Part shown: positions 6,819 to 14,704 of the stretch, piece after piece
How positions within the stretch are numbered: position 1 is the first letter of the stretch
How the letters are laid out: each line of letters begins with the position of its first letter
From: Minisyncoccota bacterium
Lineage (GTDB): Bacteria > Verrucomicrobiota > Lentisphaeria > Oligosphaerales > MVZH01
Length of the DNA stretch: 16,135 nt
NCBI GenBank assembly: GCA_021734725.1
Contig: JAIPIM010000047.1
Location: 1 to 16,135 of the forward strand
Direction of reading: 5' to 3'
The notes under the pieces: model-generated
Databases searched by the model: none
The model's input: only the letters and a program-made list of their open reading frames with translations
Told to the model about the DNA's origin: nothing
Translations under genes and position numbers: made by a program

Positions 6819-9188
6819 TTAAACAAGCCAGATCGGGGAGGACCAAGCCATGTCGTTGTTGTTGTAGATCAACCGGCAATACCAGAACTCACCGTTTTCA
6901 CGTTGCTCAGCGGTCCATTCGTGATTCACCTCCGTACCATTCACGGGGACCTCTTCAACCATTTCGCCATTACGGATGACCTGCAACGCATGGATCGGCT
7001 CCGCGGCTCGGGCCGACAGGCGGAATAGCCCGCTCGCGGCCGCGACCTCCTGTCCCATCGGCGCACCATTGCAGCTGAAAGTCAGTGTCAGGAGCTGTCC
7101 ACTGGTAGCGAAGGTGCGGCGCGCGCGGAACGCTTCATAGAGTCCCGTGCGGGTCAGCTCCTTGACCAGCACGCCGGCCAGTGCCAGGCCGCAGTGCTCG
7201 CCTCCCCCGATGAAGCCGACGCGGGTCCCGCGTTTCAGTGCATCGAGCACGCACAGGCCATCGACAAAATCGAAGTTGTTGTCGCCGGGCACACCGGGTT
7301 GTTCGTAGCTGCCCCGTGCTGTCTGAAAGAGCTCGACGACCGGGGAGAATGTCTCATCGTGCATGTGCCATGCATAGGGGTGATAGGGATCGGCGGGGTG
7401 ATGTGGAATGCCGACGATCTTCTGGTCGGCATATTGCGCCTGGAGTTTCGGCAGGGTTCCCCCGGCGCACGACGTATCAAACGGCGTATAGACGGACAGG
7501 TCTCCCGTCTCTTCCAGGTACATTGGATTCACATGGCCAAAGGGACCGCCTTCGTGGCGTTGCCCCCCGGTTCCCGTCCACTCGTAAGCGGGAATCGCGA
7601 CGAATTCGCCCGGGAAATAGTAATACGCGGCGGCCTTGCGCATCACGAGCATATCCGTGTGCCACATGTCAAAAGCATGATCGGTGATTGCGCAGAAATC
7701 CGCGTGCTGCACATCCTGCGCAAAACGATAGGTCAGGTGCAGATCTTTGTTAATGGACCGTCCGCAGTTGGAGGTTGTGCCGTGAATGTGGGTCTGGCCG
7801 AACACCTGCCGGTAATCTCCCCGCTCTGTGCGAACGCGCGGCTCTTCCATGGATGGGCCAAACATGGGGGGTCGGGTAATGGGATATGGCTCGTACGACG
7901 GCGTGGGTTGCTCATCCAGTTCGATTTCCGCCAGCCCGACGCCCATCTGGCCTTTGTCGTCATTCCACTCGTTACCGCAGGTCCTTCCGTCTTCCACAAA
8001 TGCGACATACAGTTTGTGAGCATCCAAACGCCAGGAGATGGGCTCGTCATCAATGAACGCATGTTGAATAAGACGCACGGGATCGGACCACAGTTTACCG
8101 TCGAGAACGCTCAGACAGAGGTCCGCATAGTTGCGATCCGGGTCGGTGCGGCCCGCGATCGGGGGTGAGCGGTACAGGTCGTCTTCCTCTGCATAGTGTA
8201 TCTTTTCCACCGAGTTGTGCTTACGATACAGCACGTGTGGTACGCCGCTCTCATCTTCGAAGATTGCGCTATGTCCCGAATTAAAGGTTTGGGGGATCCC
8301 CAGGTCCTTGATGGTATACCCGCCCTTCTTGGTCTTCAGGGCGAAGTCCCGTTGCGGCGTCCATACCTGGCCGTCGTCGATATAACCGGCTTTCACCAGT
8401 CCGTAATTGGTGTAGAAAGCGCTCTGTGCGCGGCGGCGCAAATGGTCGGGGAATGAAAAATCTATCTGCCCGTTCAGCGCGTACTCCCACCCGCTGTTGG
8501 CCTGGTAGGCGGTGTAGCTTACCCAGACGCCGCCCGCGGCACGGGAATGCAGCGACGGCCAGACGCATACGGCCCCTTCGCGGCTGACGCGCAGTGGGGT
8601 GCCGATGCATTGGCCGTGTTCATCAAGGGCTTGCAGGAGAATCGCATAGTTGCCGCCCTTAAAGGCGCTGAAGGCGATGTACAGTGTTCCGTCGGGGGCC
8701 ACCGCACAGCTCGGGTCATAGGCGTTGTATGTTCCATCCGTGACGTCGAACGGTTCACTGAACTGCCCGTCGATCGAGACGGCTGTTCCGCGGATGCGGG
8801 TACGCTTACCAGCCCGTTCTTCCCACGCGAGTATCCATCGGTCACCCCAGGCACTGGCTACCAGGCCACGCGCCCGTCCTTTCACGCTGATAACGCAGTG
8901 GGGCCTGCCGTCATCGTCTGTGGCATAGATCGGCCAAGCCTGCCCGTCAGGTTGCGACCACACAAGGCGGCCACCAACAAAGCAGGGCGAATAGGTGTAG
9001 GTTTCTTCTGTGGGCGCGACGGTTGCGGCATCCGGGCCGGCCTGTATGCATAGTGATTCACGTGTACCGGTTACCTGTCGATAGGCGATCTTGCGACTGT
9101 CCGTAATCGAGTCCAGGACGGGGCCGTAGCATTCGCCATCATGCCGGTTCCCGATTCCGAAGAAGCGTTTACTTTGTAATGTTGGCAT
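6819..9188 (-). CDS. Propeller-PHP protein with DUF3604-type metal-dependent domain
   Basis: 789 residues, ATG start with GGAG about 10 nt upstream; no signal peptide. Residues ~1-440 are beta-rich with repeated strand-turn units such as CAVAPDGTLYIAFS and SAIFEDESGVPHVLYR, consistent with a beta-propeller. Residues ~460-700 form a PHP/DUF3604 domain: GQTHIHG (H467, H469), ITDH (D503, H504), AYEWT (E536), GHVNP (H552), GIPHHP (H596/H597), VELFQ (E619) and GGGEHCG (H665). These would bind two or three metal ions, as in PHP phosphoesterases and metal hydrolases. Residues ~700-789 look like a small C-terminal beta-sandwich. Known DUF3604 proteins have no settled reaction; metal-dependent hydrolysis is the family-based guess. 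It sits between FAD oxidoreductase 1 and the Asp-box gene in the operon. Confidence 0.87.
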   Translation of the reverse strand: MPTLQSKRFFGIGNRHDGECYGPVLDSITDSRKIAYRQVTGTRESLCIQAGPDAATVAPTEETYTYSPCFVGGRLVWSQPDGQAWPIYATDDDGRPHCVISVKGRARGLVASAWGDRWILAWEERAGKRTRIRGTAVSIDGQFSEPFDVTDGTYNAYDPSCAVAPDGTLYIAFSAFKGGNYAILLQALDEHGQCIGTPLRVSREGAVCVWPSLHSRAAGGVWVSYTAYQANSGWEYALNGQIDFSFPDHLRRRAQSAFYTNYGLVKAGYIDDGQVWTPQRDFALKTKKGGYTIKDLGIPQTFNSGHSAIFEDESGVPHVLYRKHNSVEKIHYAEEDDLYRSPPIAGRTDPDRNYADLCLSVLDGKLWSDPVRLIQHAFIDDEPISWRLDAHKLYVAFVEDGRTCGNEWNDDKGQMGVGLAEIELDEQPTPSYEPYPITRPPMFGPSMEEPRVRTERGDYRQVFGQTHIHGTTSNCGRSINKDLHLTYRFAQDVQHADFCAITDHAFDMWHTDMLVMRKAAAYYYFPGEFVAIPAYEWTGTGGQRHEGGPFGHVNPMYLEETGDLSVYTPFDTSCAGGTLPKLQAQYADQKIVGIPHHPADPYHPYAWHMHDETFSPVVELFQTARGSYEQPGVPGDNNFDFVDGLCVLDALKRGTRVGFIGGGEHCGLALAGVLVKELTRTGLYEAFRARRTFATSGQLLTLTFSCNGAPMGQEVAAASGLFRLSARAAEPIHALQVIRNGEMVEEVPVNGTEVNHEWTAEQRENGEFWYCRLIYNNNDMAWSSPIWLV

Positions 9189-9250
9189 GAGGATGATCTC
9201 CAGTCGGCAGTCAATATTCTTTCGGCGCAGTTTTGCGGGAAACTCAACGG

Positions 9251-10663
9251 CTATACCGTCACGCCCTGTTTCCGCAGTTCAGCCTGTACAGTTTCGATAT
9301 TCAAAGAAGAAACGGATCCACCCTGTTGCGAAGCAACGCCCGCGGCGGTACCCGCTCCCTGCCCGACGACCATGGTGTGGACCATGACACGCAAGCGGAA
9401 GGGATCGTCGGTGCTGATGCTGCGTCCAGCCCCCATGAGCAGGCCGTCGACCTCTCGCGGCAGCAGACACCGATATGGCAAATCGGACGAATCGTCATGG
9501 CAAACCTGCATGCCCCAGGCATTCTCTCCTTTGTGCTTGACTACGCCGTCGTAGCCGACGAAACGCCCGACGGCGTCCGGTTGCCGGGCTCCGCTGGTCA
9601 TCATATCCGCCGTAAATACAAAGTCGCCATCAAGATACCGCGATGTACGCACGCCCAGGTTGGCGGCGGTACCGGCGATGAAGGCGTTGGCGAAACCGGG
9701 AATGTGCCTGCGGTAAACATCGGTCACGGCAAAGGCCATGCGTCGACCGTCGGCAATGCTGCGGGTGATCGTTCCGGCGTTCAGCCCGTTGAAATGGGTG
9801 AAGCCGGTGATGACGTGGACGATGCCGGTTTGTCGCAAGGCATGCATCTGGCAGGCGTCAGTGGTATCCTGTATGCCGATGGTCTCTGGAAGTTCGCCGC
9901 TGGCCTTGGCCTGCTTGAACGCATCCATCTGCATGCCGCCACCGTGTGGAAACAGGAAGGTCCCGCACTCGTCATACTGTGCAAGTGCCTCGTTAAGCGT
10001 CCAGTCTACATCCATGTAGTCAGGAAACTGGTTGGGATTCTGGCGAAAATAGTTTACAAAGGCATCGACATCGACATTACCCAGGCGGAAGCACAGGCTG
10101 TGAAGGCCCTTCTCCTGCGTGTGCAGGGATGCGCCGGCAAACATGGCCACGTCGGCGTCGCCGGTGGCGTCGACCACGACCTTTGCGCGAATCGCCTCGC
10201 GGCCGGACTTGCTCTCGACAATCACCCCGCGCACGCCGCCGTCTTCCACGATCGCGCCGCTGGTCCACGCCTGCAGCAGCAGCTCCGCGCCAGCCTGCTC
10301 GACCAATTCCTGCAGTACCAGCTTGCCGCGCTCGATGTCGTAGATGATGTGCCCCTTGTGGTTATGCCACTTACGACCATAGCCCGTGGCGTCGGCCATG
10401 GCATCAGCGACCTCCACGGCAATACCGCCGGTAGCCAGGCGCCGGGACTGGCCCCCTGTATAATAGCAGTTGAAAATGCTGCAGCACATGCCCGCGGTGG
10501 CCACGCCGCCGAGAAAGCTGTTGCGTTCGATCAACAGCGTTTTCGCTCCGGTTCGAGCCGCGGCGGTGGCGGCGGCTACGCCCCCCAACCCGCCGCCGCA
10601 GACAATGACATCGTATTCGCCGCGCACCGGTGTTTCCCGGGCGGCTTCCTTTATCGTGTTCAT
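9251..10663 (-). CDS. FAD-dependent oxidoreductase 1 (FAD_oxidored, PF12831 type)
   Basis: 470 residues, ATG start with AAGGA about 9 nt upstream; no signal peptide. The nucleotide-binding motif IVCGGGLGGVA (20-30) is followed by E46 in LLIERNSFLGG. Next come VVDATGDADVAMFAG in the middle and GAGRSIS ... GQGAGTAAGVA near the C-terminus, the three FAD-contacting segments of the PF12831 family. A cysteine pair, MCC (59-61), follows the FAD region. The family uses FAD to oxidise small organic substrates, but the substrate here is unknown. The paralogue at 4002-5447 shares layout but differs clearly in sequence, so the two probably catalyse different steps or act on different positions. It is the first enzyme gene after the regulator and the 63-residue ORF, separated from the latter by 61 nt. 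Confidence 0.88.
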   Translation of the reverse strand: MNTIKEAARETPVRGEYDVIVCGGGLGGVAAATAAARTGAKTLLIERNSFLGGVATAGMCCSIFNCYYTGGQSRRLATGGIAVEVADAMADATGYGRKWHNHKGHIIYDIERGKLVLQELVEQAGAELLLQAWTSGAIVEDGGVRGVIVESKSGREAIRAKVVVDATGDADVAMFAGASLHTQEKGLHSLCFRLGNVDVDAFVNYFRQNPNQFPDYMDVDWTLNEALAQYDECGTFLFPHGGGMQMDAFKQAKASGELPETIGIQDTTDACQMHALRQTGIVHVITGFTHFNGLNAGTITRSIADGRRMAFAVTDVYRRHIPGFANAFIAGTAANLGVRTSRYLDGDFVFTADMMTSGARQPDAVGRFVGYDGVVKHKGENAWGMQVCHDDSSDLPYRCLLPREVDGLLMGAGRSISTDDPFRLRVMVHTMVVGQGAGTAAGVASQQGGSVSSLNIETVQAELRKQGVTV

Positions 10664-10724
10664 GTTGTCAAATCCTTGATTGTGCTGAAAATATCCCTTC
10701 TGATACAGCCGCGCCGCGGAACCG

Positions 10725-10916
10725 TCACAGTGCCCGTTGAATGCGGGAGGCGTCTTTCAGCAGCGACCACACGTTGACAATGGTCGCGACATACAGGTCC
10801 GGCCCCTTGCCGCCATCGGGTGTAAAAAGTGTGGTGCCATCCACCGCCGTCACGGTCGTGATCATGTGGAATCCGACGCGGGTGTAATTATGGGCATACA
10901 TGCGTTTGCCGCTCAT
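10725..10916 (-). CDS. Small ORF of 63 residues, unknown function
   Basis: ATG at 10916, only 7 nt after the GntR stop; TGA at 10725. The frame can be opened further upstream into the GntR gene, but the tight spacing favours this start and suggests translational coupling. The product is short and mixed in character (MSGKRMYAHNYTRVGFHMIT at the N-terminus, NVWSLLKDASRIQRAL at the C-terminus). It has no membrane segment, no cysteine motif and no domain that I recognise. The ribosome binding site is weak (AAGGGA about 13 nt away). It could be a genuine small protein of the operon, a decayed remnant, or chance. Position between a regulator and the first enzyme favours a real, possibly accessory, product. 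Confidence 0.5.
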   Translation of the reverse strand: MSGKRMYAHNYTRVGFHMITTVTAVDGTTLFTPDGGKGPDLYVATIVNVWSLLKDASRIQRAL

Positions 10917-10923
10917 GTCTTGC

Positions 10924-11574
10924 TCATTTTCCCTTGTCCAGTTCATAAAGCTCGATAACAAGTCCGCGCCGGATATGGGCGCGTAATGCTTCGGCTGCCT
11001 CCGCCATCGGTTTCTCAACGAGGGTACGTACCAGGGACTGATGATGATCTTCACCTCTGTCGCGACCGCGTCCCCATCCACGCCGGGCATTGTTCAGCAT
11101 CAGGTTGCGTGTCATGACCCGGTCGTATTCTTCAAGGAGAAGGGGACTGTCCGCACACTCGATCAGGAAGCGGTGGAGTGCATGGTGTGCAGCCGAGAAT
11201 GTCGATATTGCGTCGTCCCCGTTTCCAGTTATGTGGTCGCAGCTGGCGGCCAATTCATAGAGCCGTCTTTGTCTGGTTTCATCCAACTCCGGGAGAGCTC
11301 GCTCGAGGGCTGCCGTTTCCATTGTTTCCCGTACAAAGTAACGGTCGCGAACGCGCTCCGGCGTATCTTCGGGGATCCGAACTCCCCAGCGGGGCACGTT
11401 CTCGATCAATCCTTCATTTTCCAAGCGTCGCAATGCTGCTCGCAGAGTGATCAGAGAAGTATCGAACTGTTCCGCCAGTTTACGTTGGGACAGGAATTCT
11501 CCGACGGGTATCTTTCCGGCAACGATGCCGGCCCTGAGTGCGTCGAACACGGTTTGTTCTTGTGTAATTGGCAT
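10924..11574 (-). CDS. GntR-family transcriptional regulator with FCD domain
   Basis: 216 residues, ATG start with GAGG 4 nt upstream. Residues ~5-68 form the winged helix-turn-helix: FDALRAGIVAGKIPVGEFLS, then RKLAEQFDTSLITLRAALRR as recognition helices, then LENEGLIENVPRWGVRI as the wing. Residues ~75-212 form an all-helical FCD ligand-binding domain. The usual metal ligands are largely present (H130 or H131, H134, H178, H200), with a histidine where an aspartate is common. FCD regulators bind organic acids or sugar acids through a metal and release DNA on binding. It heads the catabolic operon and is preceded by a palindrome that may be its own operator, so autoregulated, substrate-induced repression is likely. 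Confidence 0.93.
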   Translation of the reverse strand: MPITQEQTVFDALRAGIVAGKIPVGEFLSQRKLAEQFDTSLITLRAALRRLENEGLIENVPRWGVRIPEDTPERVRDRYFVRETMETAALERALPELDETRQRRLYELAASCDHITGNGDDAISTFSAAHHALHRFLIECADSPLLLEEYDRVMTRNLMLNNARRGWGRGRDRGEDHHQSLVRTLVEKPMAEAAEALRAHIRRGLVIELYELDKGK

Positions 11575-11588
11575 GGCGCCTCGCTTTA

Positions 11589-11603
11589 TATAACTGTTAT
11601 AAC
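11589..11603. promoter_or_regulatory. Candidate GntR operator and promoter core
   Basis: TATAAC-T-GTTATA is a perfect 13-bp palindrome (11589-11601) overlapping GTTATAAC (11596-11603), itself an 8-bp palindrome of the GT-N4-AC form seen in FCD-type operators. It lies 15 nt upstream of the GntR ATG in a strikingly AT-rich patch within GC-rich DNA. TATAAC or TATATA on the minus strand could serve as the -10, with TTAAAT 16 nt upstream of the latter as a weak -35. A repressor here would block the promoter directly. Confidence 0.5.
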
Positions 11604-11666
11604 ATTTAATTTAAGGGGCGCGGCGAGAGTTGCAATTTACGGGGTGCGGAATTTCATCGAATGCGC

Positions 11667-13055
11667 CTACCAGCGGCGTCCTTTGTAACAGACGTCGTCC
11701 ATGCCTTTGCGCCATTCCTGCACGCGGGCCCATTCATCGCCATCAGCGGTCACTGGATCGAACGTACTTGGATCGAAGTCGACATAAAGTGCGTGAAACA
11801 GGTTTTCGTCACAGTTTGGGTTGGTACTGTTGTATTGGACGCCAGTGGCGCGGCGCCAGGCATCCAGATCGGCCTGCATAGCGGATACCTGTTTGGGATG
11901 GTCCGCGGCGAGGTCATGGGCCTCGCCGGTGTCTTCCGCGAGGTTGTAGAGTTCGATTCGTTCTTCATCGTAGAGTTCTACGAGCAACCAGTCGCCGTCG
12001 CGCATGGCCCCGCTGGGGCGACCGCCTTGGTTTGTGTAATGCGGGAAATGCCAGTAGAGCGGGCGGTTCGGAAAGTCGCCGCCCCGCAAACCTTGCGCGA
12101 AACTGACACCATCCAAGCCGGTTGGGACACGGGTGCCTGCCAGTTCGAGAAGGGTGGGGATCCAGTCGATGTTGTTGACGGGTGCGTCGGTAGTGCGCCC
12201 GGCGGGCACTTGGCCCGGCCAGCGAACGATAAGCGGCACGCGCTGACCGCCCTCGTAAACATAGCCTTTGCCGGCGCGATAGGGTGTATTGTGCGTGACC
12301 CGCTTGTGCTGCAATTCGGGGACATGCAGTCCGCCGTTATCGGAGGTGAAGACCACGATGGTGTTGTCAGTCATGTCCAGTTCGTCGAGCTTAGCCAGCA
12401 GCATTCCGACGGTGTCGTCGAGCGTTTCCATCAAGGCTGCGTAAACGGGTTCGAATGCGTCCTGGTTTTTATCGATCAAACGTTGCCTCGCGGTATAGGG
12501 GATGTGCGGTGTGTAATGGCCCAGGTAGGCCACAAACGGCTTGTCTCTGTTTTCTTCGATAAATCTGATGGTTTCCCGGGTCAGTTCGTATTCGGCCTTG
12601 CCGCCTTCGGTGTCCGAGGGGGTGGTTTCTTTGCCCTCCGCGGGATGATAGACATAATCGAATCCGTGCTCTGCCGGCCCCGGACTGCTGCCGATGTGCC
12701 ACTTGCCGATTAGTCCGGTGACATAGCCGGCGTCCTGGAAGTAGCGGGGCCAGGTCTTGATGCTTAATGGGACATGCATCATGATTTCCGGGTGCAGCAC
12801 GCGCTGTGACGGAGCGTCGGGGCGTCCCGGCAGGTAGGTTGTGAGATGCAACCTTGCGGGGTTCAGCCCGGTGAGCAGCCCGGCGCGTGACGCTGAACAG
12901 ATGGCCTGGCTGGCATACGCCGAGGTGAACCGCGTGCCCTGCCGGGCCAACGCGTCCAGGTGCGGGGTGTGATGCTCGGCGCGTCCGTAGCACCCCAGGT
13001 CGTTAATACCCAGGTCGTCGCAGATGATAAAGACGATATTGGGTGGTCTGTTCAC
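11667..13055 (-). CDS. Type I (formylglycine-dependent) sulfatase, no signal peptide
   Basis: 462 residues from a GTG at 13055, with AGGA 9 nt upstream; stop TAG. The protein starts directly at NIVFIICDDLG with metal ligands D13 and D14, and there is no export signal. The activation motif is C53-S-A-S-R57 (C-x-A-x-R), the form matured to formylglycine by FGE or anaerobic maturase. Other family residues are GKWHIG (K118, H120), the H184 of YTPHIP, TSDNGG (D239, N240) and AGKGYVYEGG-x-R (K263, R272). It hydrolyses a sulfate ester, probably on a sugar, in the cytoplasm as far as the sequence shows. It lies 92 nt upstream of the GntR gene with no clear terminator between, so it could be co-transcribed with the operon or separate. 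The 109-nt upstream gap shows no clear promoter. Confidence 0.93.
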   Translation of the reverse strand: MNRPPNIVFIICDDLGINDLGCYGRAEHHTPHLDALARQGTRFTSAYASQAICSASRAGLLTGLNPARLHLTTYLPGRPDAPSQRVLHPEIMMHVPLSIKTWPRYFQDAGYVTGLIGKWHIGSSPGPAEHGFDYVYHPAEGKETTPSDTEGGKAEYELTRETIRFIEENRDKPFVAYLGHYTPHIPYTARQRLIDKNQDAFEPVYAALMETLDDTVGMLLAKLDELDMTDNTIVVFTSDNGGLHVPELQHKRVTHNTPYRAGKGYVYEGGQRVPLIVRWPGQVPAGRTTDAPVNNIDWIPTLLELAGTRVPTGLDGVSFAQGLRGGDFPNRPLYWHFPHYTNQGGRPSGAMRDGDWLLVELYDEERIELYNLAEDTGEAHDLAADHPKQVSAMQADLDAWRRATGVQYNSTNPNCDENLFHALYVDFDPSTFDPVTADGDEWARVQEWRKGMDDVCYKGRRW

Positions 13056-13164
13056 TTTTATGATCCTAATGTCTGGCGTGATTCATTGCCGATGCGGAAT
13101 AGTGCCGTTCTGGTGTAAGGGTATTTAATGTACAGGATACCTGAAGCTGTGCCAGGGGAGGCGG

Positions 13165-13902
13165 TTATGCGATGGCTTTTCCGTCCATGGTGCCTATGTC
13201 GATTTCGATCTCATCGCGATTGGCGATACGTTCGATGCGACCGTCCGCAATCCACACTACCCGGTCGGAGGCAGCCAGCATCTTGTGATCGTGGGTTGCC
13301 GAGATAACGGTCGCGCCAAGTTCGTGTTGCAGCTCCTTCAGAAGGCCGAGTATTTCTTCACCGGTCTGCAGATCCAGATTGCCGGTGGGTTCGTCTGCCA
13401 GTATGATGGCCGGTTCATTTACCAAGGCGCGGGCGATGGCGACGCGCTGGCGCTGTCCGCCGGACAGCTCTTCCGGGCGGTGGTCGACGCGTTCGCCGAG
13501 TCCCACGCGTTCCAGGACACGTTTCGCTTTCTGCTCTGCTTCGGCCTGGTGGACCCCCGAGAAGATGAGTGGCAGGGAGACATTTCCGGCGGCGCTCAGT
13601 GTCGAGATCAAGTTGAATGACTGAAAGATGTAACCGATTTTGTTGCCGCGGAGCCACGCCAGTTTGCGCTCGGAAAGTTTGCTGATATCCTCGTTTTCCA
13701 GGACAATTTGCCCTTCGCTTGGACGGTCCAGCCCGCCGATCATATTGAAGAGTGTACTCTTACCGCTTCCGGAGGGGCCCATGATGGAGAGGTATTCGTT
13801 GCGGTACACATCAAGGTCGACCCCATCCAGCGCATGCACTTCTTCACCCTCGAGGAAATAGATACGCTTCAGACCGCGAGCTTTGATGATTACATCCGGC
13901 AT
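13165..13902 (-). CDS. ABC transporter ATP-binding protein B (MacB/LolD type)
   Basis: 245 residues from the ATG at 13902, which overlaps the stop of the upstream ATPase as TGATG. A TTG two codons earlier is possible. GGAG lies 10 nt upstream. Walker A GPSGSGKST (42-50), Q-loop Q94, signature LSGGQRQR (146-153), Walker B IILADE (166-171) and H-loop H204 are all intact. The E-(Y)-LSIMGPSGSGKST and GGLD-x-P pattern is that of the MacB/LolD/FtsE ATPases that drive FtsX-fold permeases. It would hydrolyse ATP at the inner membrane with the permease at 14705-15760. Its last ~20 residues form an acidic/hydrophobic tail after the H-loop (EIEIDIG), shared in pattern with its twin. No transporter gene follows it; the next gene is the sulfatase. 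Confidence 0.93.
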   Translation of the reverse strand: MPDVIIKARGLKRIYFLEGEEVHALDGVDLDVYRNEYLSIMGPSGSGKSTLFNMIGGLDRPSEGQIVLENEDISKLSERKLAWLRGNKIGYIFQSFNLISTLSAAGNVSLPLIFSGVHQAEAEQKAKRVLERVGLGERVDHRPEELSGGQRQRVAIARALVNEPAIILADEPTGNLDLQTGEEILGLLKELQHELGATVISATHDHKMLAASDRVVWIADGRIERIANRDEIEIDIGTMDGKAIA

Positions 13903-14684
13903 CAGCAAATTTCTCCGACTTTGATATCAATGTTTTTACGATCTTGAATGCGGTCGCACTTGCCGTCGCGAATCCAGACAACGCGGTCGGAGACAGAGAT
14001 CATTTTCATATCGTGTGTTGCACTGACGATGGTGACGCCGCGCTCTTCTTTCAGCCGGTGCAACAGTTCGATAAGTTCTTCACCGGTTTTAGAGTCCAGG
14101 TTGGCTGTCGGTTCGTCGGCCAGAATGATGGCGGGATCGTTGGCCAGAGCGCGAGCACATGCAACACGTTGCTGCTGCCCGCCGGAAAGCTGGGCAGGCT
14201 TATGTTTCAGCCGTTCGCCCAGCCCCACCAGTTTGAGGACCTCGGCCGCTTTTTCACGGGCATCGTCCGATGTCACGCCGGCGAAGATCATGGGCAGCAT
14301 GACGTTTTCCAGGCATGTCATGACATTGACCAGATTGAACGACTGGAAGATGTAGCCGATTTTACGGCAGCGCAGCCACGCCAGTTCAAAGGCGTCAAGT
14401 TGCGCAACATCCACCTCATCAATAAAGACCTTTCCGCTGGTGGGTTTGTCCAGTCCACCGATCATATTAAAAAAAGTTGACTTACCGCTTCCGGAGGGCC
14501 CCATAATGGAGAGGTATTCTCCGGCGTAGATATCCAGTGTGACATCGTCCAGCGCCACTGTTTCCCCGGCTTTCATCTGGTAGACACGGCGGAGACCGCG
14601 CGCGGATACCACAACACGTCGCGTGTCCTCGTCGCCTATTCCATAGAGGAACTTCTTAATTGCTTCCGGAGTGGTCTTTTTCAT
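13902..14684 (-). CDS. ABC transporter ATP-binding protein A (MacB/LolD type)
   Basis: 260 residues, ATG start 20 nt after the permease stop with only a weak ribosome site. Walker A GPSGSGKST (62-70), Q114, signature LSGGQQQR (166-173), Walker B IILADE (186-191) and H224 are intact. A 20-residue N-terminal extension (to about residue 22) precedes the ATPase fold and is absent from the twin. The C-terminal tail after the H-loop ends NIDIKVGEIC. It is clearly paralogous to the following gene, with conserved blocks such as EYLSIMGPSGSGKST, IGYIFQSFNL and SATHD-x-KM. This suggests a tandem duplication and a heterodimeric ATPase. The TGATG overlap implies equal expression of both. MacB/LolD relatives power export or lipoprotein release; the cargo here is unknown. 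Confidence 0.93.
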   Translation of the reverse strand: MKKTTPEAIKKFLYGIGDEDTRRVVVSARGLRRVYQMKAGETVALDDVTLDIYAGEYLSIMGPSGSGKSTFFNMIGGLDKPTSGKVFIDEVDVAQLDAFELAWLRCRKIGYIFQSFNLVNVMTCLENVMLPMIFAGVTSDDAREKAAEVLKLVGLGERLKHKPAQLSGGQQQRVACARALANDPAIILADEPTANLDSKTGEELIELLHRLKEERGVTIVSATHDMKMISVSDRVVWIRDGKCDRIQDRKNIDIKVGEIC

Positions 14685-14704
14685 GGTTTTTCACACCCAT
14701 TGTT

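Noticed and set aside
6793..6879. Longer N-terminus for the Asp-box protein starting at 6879
   Set aside because: It would overlap the DUF3604 gene by about 60 nt, and a strong AAGGAG marks the ATG at 6792.
7194..8168. A plus-strand open frame of 324 codons opposite the DUF3604 gene
   Set aside because: It lies wholly within a gene whose PHP metal ligands are intact, and shows no domain of its own.
9233..10777. A plus-strand open frame of 514 codons opposite FAD oxidoreductase 1
   Set aside because: It is antisense to a gene with clear FAD motifs and a ribosome site; its translation is low in structure and rich in V, A, G and H, as expected from a GC-rich shadow frame.
11661..12713. A plus-strand open frame of 350 codons opposite the sulfatase
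   Set aside because: The sulfatase on the other strand carries all catalytic residues; no ribosome site or family motif is seen on this strand.
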